Positions 23,957 through 35,375 of a stretch of DNA of 64,000 nt are shown here, in pieces; positions within the stretch are counted from its first letter, which is position 1; each line of letters opens with the position of its first letter. Source of the DNA: Dermatemys mawii (lineage: Eukaryota; Chordata; Testudines; Dermatemydidae); the NCBI GenBank assembly GCA_007922305.1, contig ML677472.1, forward strand, positions 551,814 through 615,813, given 5' to 3'. A program made the position numbers and the translations under genes. The notes below the pieces were generated by a model, which saw nothing but the letters and a program-made list of their open reading frames with translations, ran no database searches and had not been told where the DNA came from.

Positions 23957-25398
23957 AACATTTTAAAAACCTTATTTACTTTACATACAACAATAGTTTA
24001 GTTATATATTGCAGACATAGAAAGAGACCTTCTAAAATGTTAAAATGTATTAGTGGCACACGAAACCTTAAATTAGAGTGAATAAATGAAGACTCAGCAC
24101 ACGAATTCTGAAAGGTTGCCGACCCCTGCCCTACGCTTTTTGCCATTATTTGCACCAGTGCATAGTGAGTATAGAACAGTGCCATTTAGATTTGGTAGCT
24201 TATTAACCCATTTCTACTGGTGTAAAGGACTACACAAGGTGCAGGAAAATCGTGACTCATGCATGCCAAAGTCCTGATCCTGCAGATACTTGCGACTGGT
24301 ATAGTGCTTACGACTGGGCATAGTGGTAAGTACTATGCCCAGTGGTACTGCATGTGTCTGCAGGATCCAGCCCTGAAATAAGACGTAACTTGATGAATGA
24401 TGATCACAAACAAAGGAAGGTGAAGGAGAAATTAGGGATGATGTGACAGAAATAAGACTATGAATAAGAGAAAGAGAGACAGACTGATAGAGTGATCTTT
24501 TTATGTTCACTTGAACAAGTTTGCAAGTAGTTCTGGTATTATATTGGATGCTTTCAGAACCCCAGACTTCTTAGCAAAGCTCCAATAGTAGGAGAAAGAG
24601 AACGACTCGGTGGATTACTGACTGGACTGGCTCTATTTTGACCCTCAATCTGTTTTGTCTGAGAGTTGTTCTCCTCCAATGACTGTATCAATGGACTATG
24701 CGGTTCTCAGCGCAATTCCTAAGTGGGCAGGTGTACACATGAAAATAAATCCATCACAGCTGGCATTACTGGCCTTCTTGTTGGCATTCTCAGCAGGGAG
24801 GCAGGAGACCGAACTTCCTACTCACTCTTAAGATGGTCCCTCCAAACCAAATTAGTAAAATTACAAGACATTAGTATTACCATTAGGCCTGCTGTCTCTG
24901 CATGTGACAACAACAGATGACATCAGGAAAACAACTAAGGCGCGGCTTGAAATTTAGGGAATAAAAGGCCATCTTTCATAATTTTATCACTTTTCTTTTA
25001 AAATAAATGCCCCATTAACCCAGTTCCATGCTTGCAGATAATTGTACAGACTAATTTGACTGGAGTCCCATCATTTGAGCTATGCCACTATAACTGACAA
25101 ATATACAGGACTCCTGCCAGAGAAAATGCAAGAAAACCACCGCAGAAATGGTAGGGTTAAAAGATACTAATAGTCCCCAGTCTGTGTCTGCTCATGATTG
25201 TTTTCCTTCCTCTTTTTCTTCAGTTCCTTCCCTCTACCACAGGGGTAGGCAACCCATGGCACAAGTGCTAAAGGCGGCACACGAGCTGATCTTCAGTGGC
25301 ACTCACACTGCCCGGGTCCTGGCCACTGGTCTGGGGGGCTCTGCATTTTAATTTAATTTTAAATGAAGCTTCTTAAACATTTTAAAAACCTTATTTAC
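23957..25398. repeat. 1,442-bp duplicated segment, right copy
   Basis: Copy of 22115-23556. It begins inside MITE A sequence and ends inside MITE B, which here continues intact to 25550. Confidence 0.95.
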
Positions 25399-25550
25399 TT
25401 TACATACAACAATAGTTTAGTTCTATATTATAGACTTATAGAAAGAGACCTTCTAAAAATGTTAAAATGTATTACTGGCACACGAAACCTTAAATTAGAC
25501 TGAATAAATCAAGAACTGGCACACCACTTCTAAAAGGTTGCCAACCCCTG
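25240..25550. mobile_element. hAT MITE copy B, intact
   Basis: CAGGGGTAGGCAACC at the left and CAGGGGTTGGCAACC (reverse-complemented) at the right, flanked by identical CTCTACCA copies (25232-25239 and 25551-25558). This is the same family as copy A. The left-copy version at 23398 is cut by the gap. Confidence 0.85.
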
Positions 25551-25558
25551 CTCTACCA

Positions 25559-26366
25559 GTTGTCTTGCTTTCTGTTCTCGCCTCTCATTTTCCTTCCTTC
25601 TCTCCTCTTTTCTGTCTGTTGGGCTGATTATCTCCTTTCTCTCACTCCACCTTTCGTTCTCCACCATCTTCACTACAATAGTAATATTTTGCTTTTTGGA
25701 AGCTGGAGCACCATCCTGCTGCCCTGTTTTCACTTCCCATCAGAGACCAATGTCATTCCTCCCCAATGTCTCCCATAGAGAAGGATGCAGCAGGCATCAT
25801 GCGCTGTAGCAACCAAGAAGTTGCAGTAGTGGCTTAGAAGACGGCTTCCTTTCTGGGCCATGATGCCAGTATCTGGAAGCAGTGCCCTAGAACACAGATT
25901 TGCCACCAAATGCTGCACGCTTGGGATTTCTATAGAATGGACTCCAGATAGTGAGTGCACTGGGTCATGGGGAAAGGCAAGCAGTGCCTGCACACTAAAG
26001 GCTGTGCCTTAGGTTTTGTCTGCATTGGCTGCAGAGTGTAGGGTACATGCTGTAGTGAAAAGCAAGTTGCATTCACCCTGCTGTGAGTAGTTACACATGG
26101 CAGTAAAAGACTCTGGCAACAGGGAAAGGCTCTGGCAGCAAGACACTATGTTGATAAAAACAGCAGTGTAGACAGCCAAGCATGGACTTTACTGTAGGCT
26201 TCTGTACTCTACTCACTAAGAAATGCCTCACTGTCTACATTGCTATTTATACCCATGTGAGCTGGACACAGAGTGCCTACTTTACATGCTGCTGCAAGCT
26301 TGACACACCCTTAAAGCACAGTCTAGCCCTAGCACTGTGTCTGTGTCAGAATACAACAGTTGTAGC
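25559..26366. other. Mostly featureless
   Basis: T/C-rich, then unique-looking. 25990-26190 contains GTTTTGTCTGCATTGGCTGC and CAGTGTAGACAGCCAAG, which hint at a decayed Harbinger-like MITE. No gene is visible. Confidence 0.35.
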
Positions 26367-26369
26367 TAA

Positions 26370-26654
26370 GGGCTTGTCTTCACTAGAGACGGGAGAGATC
26401 GATCTTATGGCGATCGGTTTATCGCGTCTCGTCAAGACGCGATAAATCGATCGCCAGCGGTGCCCCCATCAACTCCGTAACTCCAGCTCACCAAAAGGTG
26501 CAAGCTGGAGTCAACGGGGGAGCGCGCCGCCGACCGCCACCGCCGTGAGGACGGCAGGTAAATCAGCGGTAGATACGCTGATTTCAGCTACGTTATTAAC
26601 GTTGCTGAAATTGCGTATCTACAGTCGATCCCCCACGCTAGTGAAGACCAGCCC
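26370..26654. mobile_element. CpG-rich Harbinger-like MITE
   Basis: The ends GGGCTTGTCTTCACTAG and GGGCTGGTCTTCACTAG (reverse-complemented) match at 16 of 17. The flanks are TAA (26367-26369) and TGA (26655-26657), a three-base duplication with one change. The interior is unusually rich in CpG and contains a hairpin with a GGCGATCGGTTTATCGCGTC arm and its near-perfect inverted copy. Confidence 0.7.
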
Positions 26655-26678
26655 TGAGACAATTAGCAAACACTATTT

Positions 26679-27200
26679 CAGGGGTCGGCAACCTTCAGAA
26701 GTGGTGTGCCGAGTCTTCATTTATTCACTTTAATTTAAGGTTTTGTGTGCCGCTAATACACTTTAACATTTTTTAGAAGGTCTCTCTCTCTATAAGTCTA
26801 TATAACTAAACTATTGTTGTATGTAAAGTAAACAAGGTTTTCAAAATGTTTAAGAAGCTTCATTTAAAATTAAATTAAAATGCTGATCTTACACTGCCGG
26901 CCTGCTCAGCCCACTGCCAGCCTGGGGTTCCGTTCACCTGGGCCAGCAGTGGGCTGAGTGGGGCCAGAGGTTGGGACCCCAGACTGGTAGTGGGCTGAGT
27001 GGCTCAGCCCGCTGAGGTCTGAAGTTCCACCCGCTGGCTCCTGCAAGCCAGGGTCTTGGCTGCCGGCCCCACTCAGCCTGCTGCCGGTCTGGGGTCCCAG
27101 CCCTGCCCACATAGAATGGGTACTTACCTTCTCCCTGGTTCTGGTGCATTCTCTTCCTCTCTCCCTGCACTGAGCTGAGGGTGAGAGTGCACTGAGCACA
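26679..27200 (-). mobile_element. hAT MITE copy C, longer form, reverse
   Basis: It starts CAGGGGTCGGCAACC at 26679 and runs through the antisense body of copies A and B (TTTAAGAAGCTTCATTTAAA near 26850), then into GC-rich sequence about GGGCTGAGTGGGG not present in A or B. The far end is not identified, so the end coordinate is approximate. Confidence 0.6.
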
Positions 27201-27379
27201 GCCTGGGGGTGAAGGAGCAGGCTTCGGGTTGGGGTGTAGGGTCTGGCCAGGAGCTAGAATGAGGCAGGGAGTTCAGGGTTGGGACAGGAGGTCTGGTGGG
27301 GAGTGCTTACATGGGCAGCTCCCATTTAGTGCGAGGGTTGCAGGTGGGAATTGTTGGGGAGGTGCAGGAGCTCCCATTT

Positions 27380-27740
27380 GGTGCTCAGTGTGAAGGTGGG
27401 GATGTGGGGTGTGCAAGAATCAGGGCATGGGGTGTGGGGGGACTGAGTATTTCTGGGGGATGCGGGAGTCAGGGCAGGAGGCTGGGTGTATGTGAGAAGG
27501 GTGCAGGAGTCAAGGCAGAGGGCCGGGGGTGTGTGAGGGGTTGCACAGCTCAGGGCAGGAGCCTTGGGTGTGTGTCGGGGGGTACTGGGCTCAGGGCAGG
27601 GGCTGAGGGGGTTCAGGGCTCAGGGCAAATGGCTGGGTGTTTGTGAGGGGGGTGCAGGGAACAGGGGCTGGGGGGCGTGGGAGGTGCAGGACTCAGGGCA
27701 AGGACCTGTGGGGCATGGAGAGCATGCAGGGGCCTGGGAG
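27380..27740. repeat. G-rich degenerate tandem array, about 41-bp unit
   Basis: Successive units follow the pattern GTGCAGGAGTCAGGGCAG then GGCTGGGTGTGTGTGAGG, seven or so copies with variable length. It is probably the interior of the long hAT element upstream. Open frames through it are by-products. Confidence 0.6.
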
Positions 27741-27975
27741 GGCCCTGATTGTATGTCAGAGTAAAAGAGGCATGGTAAATCCATGTGCATATTTAAAATG
27801 GGCAAAGTGTATATTTTTCATGCTTGCATTTCACAACAGTGGCTTAACCCGTTTAACTCAAATTTAATAAATACATAAAAAAGCTTTCCCTTTGGAATTC
27901 CCCTTTGGGCTGATACAAAGCAAACAACATTTTGCCTAAAGGATTGAGTTTGAAAGGTGACAGTCAGATGTTGAA

Positions 27976-28349
27976 ACTAGAGCTTGGAAATAACTGATTT
28001 TTTGCTTTGGTGGGTGAACTGGAAAATACCTATATTGGATCAAACTAAAATGAAAAGTGTTTGAATTTCTCAGTAAAATGAAAAAGTCACAAAAATTTCA
28101 TTTCAGGTTAAACAAAATGTTTCTCTCTGGTCTTGAGGTTTTTAATTTAATTTAATTTTGGGGGTAAAATTTCAGGAAATTCAAAATAAAAAAAATCTTT
28201 CCAAAATGAAAAGTCGGAACACTTTGAACATTTTTTGAACAAAACTATTTGTCAAAATCAGCCCAAATTCATAAATGGTTTCCATCACCCAAAATAATCA
28301 TATTTCAGAAAAAAAAACATTTTCATGAAAAAATGCATCCAGCTCTAGT
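27976..28349. mobile_element. hAT-like MITE, ACTAGAGCT ends
   Basis: The left end ACTAGAGCTTGG and the right end (reverse-complemented ACTAGAGCTGG) are inverted. The body is A/T-rich with AAAATTTCATTTC-type phrases typical of non-coding hAT elements. No clear duplication is seen. Confidence 0.55.
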
Positions 28350-28509
28350 TATAGCTTCTGTACAATGATTAGGGGAATTGCTAAGGGCTGGAGAAGAATC
28401 TCTCCCATAAGTCAAGCAGAGGCAGTGTAACAGCTACAGGGCTGAAATAGCATCTAGCTTTGTGGGCCCTCCATGCACTGAGAATGTCTGGTGAACCTGA
28501 AAAAGCCTA

Positions 28510-28626
28510 TGAAGTCATGATGGATAATCAGCTGAACATGAGCTCTTAGTTTGATGCTGTGACGAGAAGGGCTAATCTGATCCTGGGATGCATAAACAGG
28601 GAATCTCCAGTAAGAAGAGTAGAAAG
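28510..28626 (+). mobile_element. Old CR1, upstream piece (interrupted)
   Basis: It contains GATGGATAATCAGCTGAACA and TCTGATCCTGGGATGCATAA, matching the older CR1 at 2489-2590. It stops at GTAGAAAG where the younger CR1 begins, and resumes at 32321. Confidence 0.7.
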
Positions 28627-28789
28627 AACATAAGAAGAGCCTTACTGGGTCAGACCAAAGGTCCATCTAGCCCAGTATCCTGTCTATCAACAGTGGCCAA
28701 CAGGTAATGATCAAGTGATCTCTCTCCTGCCATCCATCACCCCACTCTGACAAACAGAGGCTAGGGACACCATTCCTTACCCAGCCTGG

Positions 28790-31762
28790 CTAATAGCCAT
28801 TAATGGACTTAACCTCCATGAATTTATCCAGTTCTCTTTTAAACCCTGTTATAGTCCTAGCCTTCACAGCCTCCTCAGGCAAGGAGTTCCACAGGTTGAC
28901 TGTGTGCTGTGTGAAGAAGAACTTCCTTTTATTTGTTTTAAACCTGCTGCCCACTAATTTCAATGGGTGGCCCCTAGTTCTGCTATTATGGGAACAAGTA
29001 AATAACTTTTCCTTATTCACTTTCTCCACGCCACTCATAATTTTATATACCTCTATCATATCCCCCCTTAGTCTCCTCTTTTCCAAGCTAAAAAGTCCTA
29101 ACCTCTTTAATTTCTCCTCATATGGGACCCGTTCCAATCTCCTAATCATTTTAGTTGTCCTTCTCTGAACCTTTTCTAATGTCAGTATATCCCTTTTGAG
29201 ATGAGGAGACCACATTTGTACACAGTATTCAAGATGTGGGTGCACCATGAATTTGTATAGGGGCAATAAGATATTCTCCATCTTATTTTCTATCCCTTTG
29301 TTAATGATTCCTAACATCCTGTTTGCTTTTTTGACTGCCGCTGCATACTGCATGGACATCTTCAGAGAACTATCCATGATGACTCCAAGATCTCTGTCCT
29401 GTATAGTTGTAGCTAAATTAGCCCCCATCATATTGTACGTATAGTTGGGGTTATTTTTTCCAAAGTGCATTACTTTACATTTATCCACATTAAATTTCAT
29501 TTGCCATTTTGTTGCCCAATCATTTAGTTTCGTGAGATCTTTTTGAAGTTCTTCACAGTCTGCTTGGGTCTTAACTATTTTGAGCAGTTTAGTATCATCT
29601 GCAGACTTTGCCACCTCACTGTTTACCCCTTCCTCCAAATCATTGATGAATAAGTTGAATAGGATTGGTCCTAGGATTGACCTCTGGGGAACACCACTAG
29701 TTACCCCTCTCCATTCTGAAAATTTACCATTTATTCCTACCCTTTGTTCCCTGTCTTTTAACCAGTTCTCAGTCTATGAAAGGATCTTCCCTCTTATCCC
29801 ATGGCAACTTAATTTACATAAGAGCCTTTGGTGAGGAACCTTGTCAAAGGCTTTCTGGAAATCTAAGTACACTACGTCCATTGGATCCCCCTTGTCCACA
29901 TGTTTGTTGACCCCTTCAAAGAACTCTAATAGATTAGTAAGACATGATTTCCCTTTACAGAAACCATGCTGACTTTTGCCCAACAATTTATGTTCTTCTC
30001 TGTGCCTGACGATTTTATTCTTTACTATTGTTTCAACTAATTTGCCCGGAACGGACGTTAGACTTACCAGTCTGTAGTTACCGGGATCACCTCTAGAGCC
30101 TTTTTAAAATTTTGACGTTACATTAGCTGTCTTCCAGTCATTGAGTACAGAAGCCGTTTTAAAGGACAGGTTACAAACCTTAGTTAATAGTTCTGCAATT
30201 TCACATTTGAGTTCTTTCAGAACTCTTGGGTGAATGCCATCTGGTCCCGGTGACTTGTTACAGTTAAGTTTATCAATTTGTTCCAAGACCTCCTCTAGTG
30301 ACACTTCAATCTGTGACAATTCTTCAGATTTGTCACCTACAAAAGACGGCTCGGGTTTGGGAATCTCCCTAATGTCCTCAGCCGTGAAGACCGAAGCAAA
30401 GAATTCATTTAGTTTCTCCACAATGACTTTATCATCTTTAAGTGCTCCTTTTGTATCTCTATCATCCAGGGGCCCCACTGGTTGTTTAGCAGGCTTTCTG
30501 CTTCTGACGTATTTAAAAAACATTTTATTATTACCTTTTGAGTTTCTGGCTAGCTGTTCTTCAAATTCCATTTTGGCTTTTCTTATTACATTTTTACACT
30601 TAATTTGGCAGTGTTTGTGCTCCTCTCTAGTTACCTCATTAGGATTTGACTTCCACTTTTTAAATGATGCCTTTTTATCCCTCACTGCTTCTTTTACATG
30701 GTTTTTAAGCCACGGTGGCTCTTTTTTAGTTCTTTGACTTTGTTTTTTAATTTGGGGTATATATTTAAGTTGGGCCTCTATTATGGTGCCTTTGAAAAGT
30801 CTCCATGCAGCTTGCAGGGATTTCACTTTAGTCACTTTACCTATTAATTTCCGTTTAACTAACCCCCTCATTTTTGCATAGTTCCCCTTCCTGAAATTAA
30901 ATGCCACAGAGTTGGGCTGCTGCGGTTTTGTTCCCAGAATGGGAATGTTAAATGTTATTATATTATGATCACTATTCCCAAGCGGTCCTGTTATAGTTAC
31001 CTCTTGGACCAGCTCTTGCACTCCACTCAGGACTAAATCAAGAGTTGCCTCTCCCCTTGTGGGTTCCTATACCAGCTGCTCCAAGAAGCAGTCATTTAAA
31101 GTATCAAGGAATTTGGTCTCTGCATTTCGTCCTGAGGTGACATGTACCCAGTTAATATGGGGATAATTGAAATCCCCCATTATTATCGAGTTATTTATTT
31201 TGACAGCCTCTCTAATCTCCCTTAGCATTTCATTGTCACTATCACTGTCCTGATCAGGTGGTCGATAATAGATCCCTATTGTTATATTCTTATTAGAGCA
31301 TGGAATTACTATCCATAGAGATTCTATGGAGCATGTGGATTCATTTAAGATTTTTAATTCATTTGATTCTACATTTTCTTTCACATATGGCGCCACTCCT
31401 CCACCCCCACGACCTGTTCTGTCCTTCCGATATATTTTATATCCCGGAATGATTGTGTCCCATTGATTGTTTTCACTCCACCATGTTTCTGTGATGCCTA
31501 TTATGTCAATATTCTCCTTTAACACAAGGCACTCTAGTTCACCCATCTTATTATTTAGACTTCTAGCATTAGTGTACAAGCACTTTAAAAATTGGTCACT
31601 GTTTATTTGTCTTCCCTTTTCTGATGGGTCACATTCTTTATGTGAAAGTTTGTCATCTGATCTGGCCTCTCCTTTATTCTTTACCATCCTCTCCTTCTGA
31701 TTAAAACCTAGAGAATCTGTATCAGTAGACCCTCCTGTAAGAGAATTCTCTATCCGATCCAC
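28790..31762 (-). pseudogene. CR1 ORF2: endonuclease-reverse transcriptase, three stops
   Basis: ORF2 of CR1 encodes an APE-type endonuclease and a reverse transcriptase that copy the element's RNA at the target. Here one reading frame holds from 31762 to 28790 with no frameshift. Endonuclease motifs come first (NARSLNN, GITETWW, YRPPDQD, MGDFNYPHINW at 31067-31762). The reverse transcriptase follows (NKSPGPDGIHP near 30250, VVYLDFQKAFD near 29860, SADDTK for the YADD box near 29600), then the thumb region to the TAA at 28790. Three in-frame stops interrupt it: TAG near 31067, TAA near 30104 and TAG near 29774, each explicable by one or two base changes. The true ATG is uncertain: 31762 is a GTG, and an open frame extends a few codons further up. 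The copy is dead but well preserved. Confidence 0.85.
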
Positions 31763-31952
31763 ATGCTTCTCTGCAGCAATCGGCTTTCCCCATGTCTTAG
31801 TTTAAAAACTGCTCTGCAACCTTTTTAATGTTAAGTGCCAGCAGTCTGGTTCCACTTTGGTTTAGGTGGAGCCCATCCTTCCTATATAGGCTCCCCCTAT
31901 CTCAAAACTTTCCCCAGTTCCTAATAAATCTAAACCCCTCCTCTCTACACCA

Positions 31953-32320
31953 TCATCTCATCCACGCATTGAGACTCTGAAGCTCTGCCTGTCTAGCTGG
32001 CCCTGCGCGTGGAACGGGAAGCATTTCTGAGAATGCCACCATAGAGGTCCTGGATTTCAATCTCTTTCCTAGCAGCCTAAATTTAGCCTCCAGGACATCT
32101 CTGCTGCCCTTCCCTATGTCATTGGTACCGATAAGTACCAGGACCACCGACTCCTCCCCAGCACTACTCATAAGTCTATCTAGATGCCTCGAGAGACCCA
32201 CAACCTTCGCACCAGGTAGGCAAGTCACCATACGGTTCTCCCGGTCATCACAAACCCAGCTGTCTATGTTTCTAATGATCGAATCTCCCATTACTAACAA
32301 CTGCCTTTTCCTAATGACTG
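31953..32320 (-). pseudogene. CR1 ORF1: SGNH esterase domain, 5'-truncated
   Basis: CR1 ORF1 proteins carry a C-terminal esterase (SGNH hydrolase) domain. The minus strand shows VMGDSIIRN, with the nucleophile-type GDS block, and further on VLVLIGTNDIGKG, the GTND block. About 120 residues remain, ending at 31953. The frame is open right up to the insertion edge at 32320, so the upstream half with the zinc-finger part was lost by 5' truncation on insertion. The block order and the position upstream of ORF2 support the call. Confidence 0.75.
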
Positions 32321-32877
32321 GTTATTTTACCTCTGTATTTGACACTGGTGTGACCACTAGTGGAATACTGTGTCCAGTTCTGATGCCCACAGTTCAAGAA
32401 GGATTTTGAAAAATTGGAAAAGGTTCAGAGAAGAACTATGAGAATGACTGGAAAATGTACCTTCTAGTGATAACCTACAGGATCAAAATCTATCCTGGAT
32501 AGATTTTATCAAAGTTTATCAAAGAGTATACTAAAGGGTAACTTTATTACAGTGTATAAGTGCCTACACGGGAAACAGAAATTTAATAATGGAGGGGTCT
32601 TCACACTAGCAGAGAAAGGTATAACACAATCCAATGGCTGGAAGTCGAAGCTAGACAAATTCAGACTCGAAATAAGGTGTACATGTTTAAAAGAGAGAGT
32701 GATTAAACAGTGGGACAATTTCCCCAGGGTTGTAGTGTACAATCAAAATTGGGTGTTTTCCTAAATGGTATCCCCAAGTTCAAACAGGAATTAATTCAGG
32801 GAAGTCCTATGGCCCATGTTGTATAGGAGGTCAGACTAGATGATGTCAGTGGTCCGTTCTGGCCTTATAAACTATGT
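32321..32877 (+). mobile_element. Old CR1, downstream piece (interrupted)
   Basis: It continues the copy that broke at 28626: GTTATTTTACCTCTGTATTT, then GGAATACTGTGTCCAGTTCT, AAGCTAGACAAATTCAGACT, and the 3' end GGTCCGTTCTGGCCTTATAA near 32865. Frames are degraded. Confidence 0.75.
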
Positions 32878-35375
32878 ATCTGCTCAGCAGTAGATCCATT
32901 GACCCATCCAGCCTCACCTCTAAATCCCTACTGTGTAGCAGAAGGTAGCAATCCTTCATGGCGCGGGTGTGCCAGAAACCAGTTGCCTGTGCAGTGCGGG
33001 ATGGCTAGAAGAAGGCACTTTCTGATCATGGCAGAGAGGGGTAGGTTTTTCCCACTATGCTAATGTTTGGACTTGGCATATTTAGTTGAGTAATTAAACA
33101 TAGATTGACCTGGACCGTTCTGGAAAACATGGGGAGTGCCCCAGGCCATCTGAGCCAGCCACAGACCACGGTTGGAATGTGGCAAAGTCAAGTATTTTTC
33201 CACATTTACATTCCCCATCCACTTCCTCCCCCACCTCCTTCTGGCCACTACCCAGTGTCTAGGGACAGATCAGAGAGTACTTTTCCATCTCAGCATCCTC
33301 CAGCTACCCAAGGATATTTTCCGCACTACACCCATTGGAGTCACTGAGTTTATGCAGAGAAATGCAGAGCAAATAAACTCTCTGCACTCAGCCCCTTTGC
33401 TCCTGTGTTGTTTTCTTTCTTTGCCTTTAACATTTTATAAGTTACGTAAATGCTGGTGAAAGGCACTGGCTTGACAGCACCTCAGACAGATGACCTCTGC
33501 GTATGCCCAAGCTGGGACAGTAATGCAGAAGAAGTGCAAACCTTGCCTGCACACATGCCAGCCCGTGCCAATGTGCCTCAGTTGTAAACTTGAAAGATAC
33601 TGGGGTTTCCTCTTCCATTTACTCCTTGTCTCTTTGCAGCTTCTCTCTCATGCACACGCTGTCTCTGAGCCAGAGAATCAACTTTTAGGGGATTCTGTCT
33701 CCACTGTTCATTTCTCCTTTGTCCTTTCCGCTGAAGCTGCTAACCCTGGGACACCACTGCTACAATAGGAAATATGAGTTCCCTAGCTACTGGGCTGGAC
33801 TCTACTTTTGTCATTCTAGCCCTTTGAATTGAAACAAAAGTTTAAAATTTTTAATTGGCTGAAATTTCCAAAAAATTTCAGTGTCAGTTTGACCTGAACC
33901 AATTGTTTTTTTTTTTCAATTTTTCAGAATGGACTGTAAATGGAAAAATCAGTTATTCACTCAGTCCTCAACTCAGAAGAGAGCCAGTTACCTAACACAG
34001 GGTAAAGGCAGGGTGTGGAGCTAAAGGATGGCCACACCTTTGGTAGGACAAAATCTTGAGGGTTAAATCTAAAAGTCTTTTCTAATCCCATTTTTGATAT
34101 GCAGTTTTGAGTAACCCATGTGATTGGTGGGAATATTTAGAATGTTATGAAAGATCTGCGGAACATGAATGTAGTTCCGCGGGTTGTAGAGTTTGCATAG
34201 CGTTCTCTCAGCACCCAGAGCCAAAATTCTAGATGACCTAATTTGTCCCACCCTAATTACAGCCTGGAAGAAGATTGCAGTAGCGATACACATACTTTAC
34301 CAAAGGAAAAGGTAAATTTTGTGCTCAGCTCTGGAGGAAGCTCAAGAAAAATTAAGACAGAGTTCAGCAGAACTGCTCACTCATAAAGAAAACATGTCAG
34401 AAAAATGTCAGCGATTTTCAGCCTGGGGAGGAATGAACTCAGGGGCCTGCCAGCACACTCAGTGACTCCCCTCCCACCACTGCTCTCTATAAACACATAC
34501 CTGGAGGCATGGCACACCAGTTCCTAGGGATCCCAAATTAAGGACCCTGGATCATGTCCCTGCACCACTGTTTCCACAAAATCTGGATTGAGAATGCTTC
34601 CCATTTCTAGTGATCCCCCTGATGAGAAGTGCACTTACACTCCCATGTATGAAAGCCACACATCCTCAAGCACCCTGTGTAGCCCTGTACCCCATTCTTA
34701 TGCACTTAGTTCAAGAACGCATTCCCAGGGACTTGAGCTCAAGACCATGCATCTCCATCCCCATGGACTTTGGAGGCTTATGTTGTTATTCTCATGAACC
34801 TCAGATGACCTTATACTACTGCTTCCTTGGTCCCCAGATCAAGCGTTCCATCTTTCTAGTCTGAAGGAAATCAAAGTACAAGTTGGAACAACACTTCTGT
34901 TATTTCTTTCCTGGCTCAGCAGCTGTACTGGTAGCCGAAAATATCATCTATATAGAAAGCCCTTCAACATGCAGCAGCAAACACTGAAACTCCCTGTAGA
35001 TCCATTATCATATGGCATGGCTCAATCTAGGTTACTGGGCTAAAGTTCATTTCCTTAATGTGATTAGATAAGATTATCCTTACTGTGCTTTAGGAATAAG
35101 ACTCTTTACATCTGAGACTGCTGTTTTGGAATTCATTTTACACTTTTTCCTTCATTCCATTTCTTTCCCATGTTCCTGTATTTCCTTCTATTCTTTCTCT
35201 CTCTTTTGGTCTTTTCTCTCTCCCCCTTGCTCTATCTCCCCTCCTGCGAGAAGACATGATAATTGAAAATTTGAAAAGGGGTGAGACAGACAGAGATAGA
35301 TAGAGAGGAAGGTCCAATTATTCTAACAATCCTCCCTGTGAAAGGAAAAGGCCTGGATAGAGACTGTTAAATCAT
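32878..35375. other. No recognisable gene; scattered AT-rich remnants
   Basis: 33830-33960 has AAAATTTCAGTGTCAGTTTG-type sequence resembling hAT MITE interiors, and 35190-35240 is CT-rich. The rest is unique-looking. Confidence 0.4.

Larger units (their letters stand above)
28627..32320 (-). mobile_element. CR1 LINE, 3.7 kb, nearly complete, nested
   Basis: A single minus-strand CR1 runs from a truncated ORF1 at 32320 through ORF2 to a 3' end at 28627 (AACATAAGAAGAGCC, then GGTCCATCTAGCCCAGTATC on the plus strand). It is inserted in the older plus-strand CR1: the host reads GTAGAAAG before it and GTTATTTTACC after it, as in the uninterrupted copy near 2595. It is 5'-truncated within ORF1. 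Confidence 0.9.

Noticed and set aside
23506..24081. Frames running through N
   Set aside because: They are artefacts of the gap; the same holds for 46172-46611.
27296..27867. Overlapping 60-116-codon frames in G-rich sequence
   Set aside because: They follow the tandem repeat composition, are Gly-rich, and exist in several frames at once.
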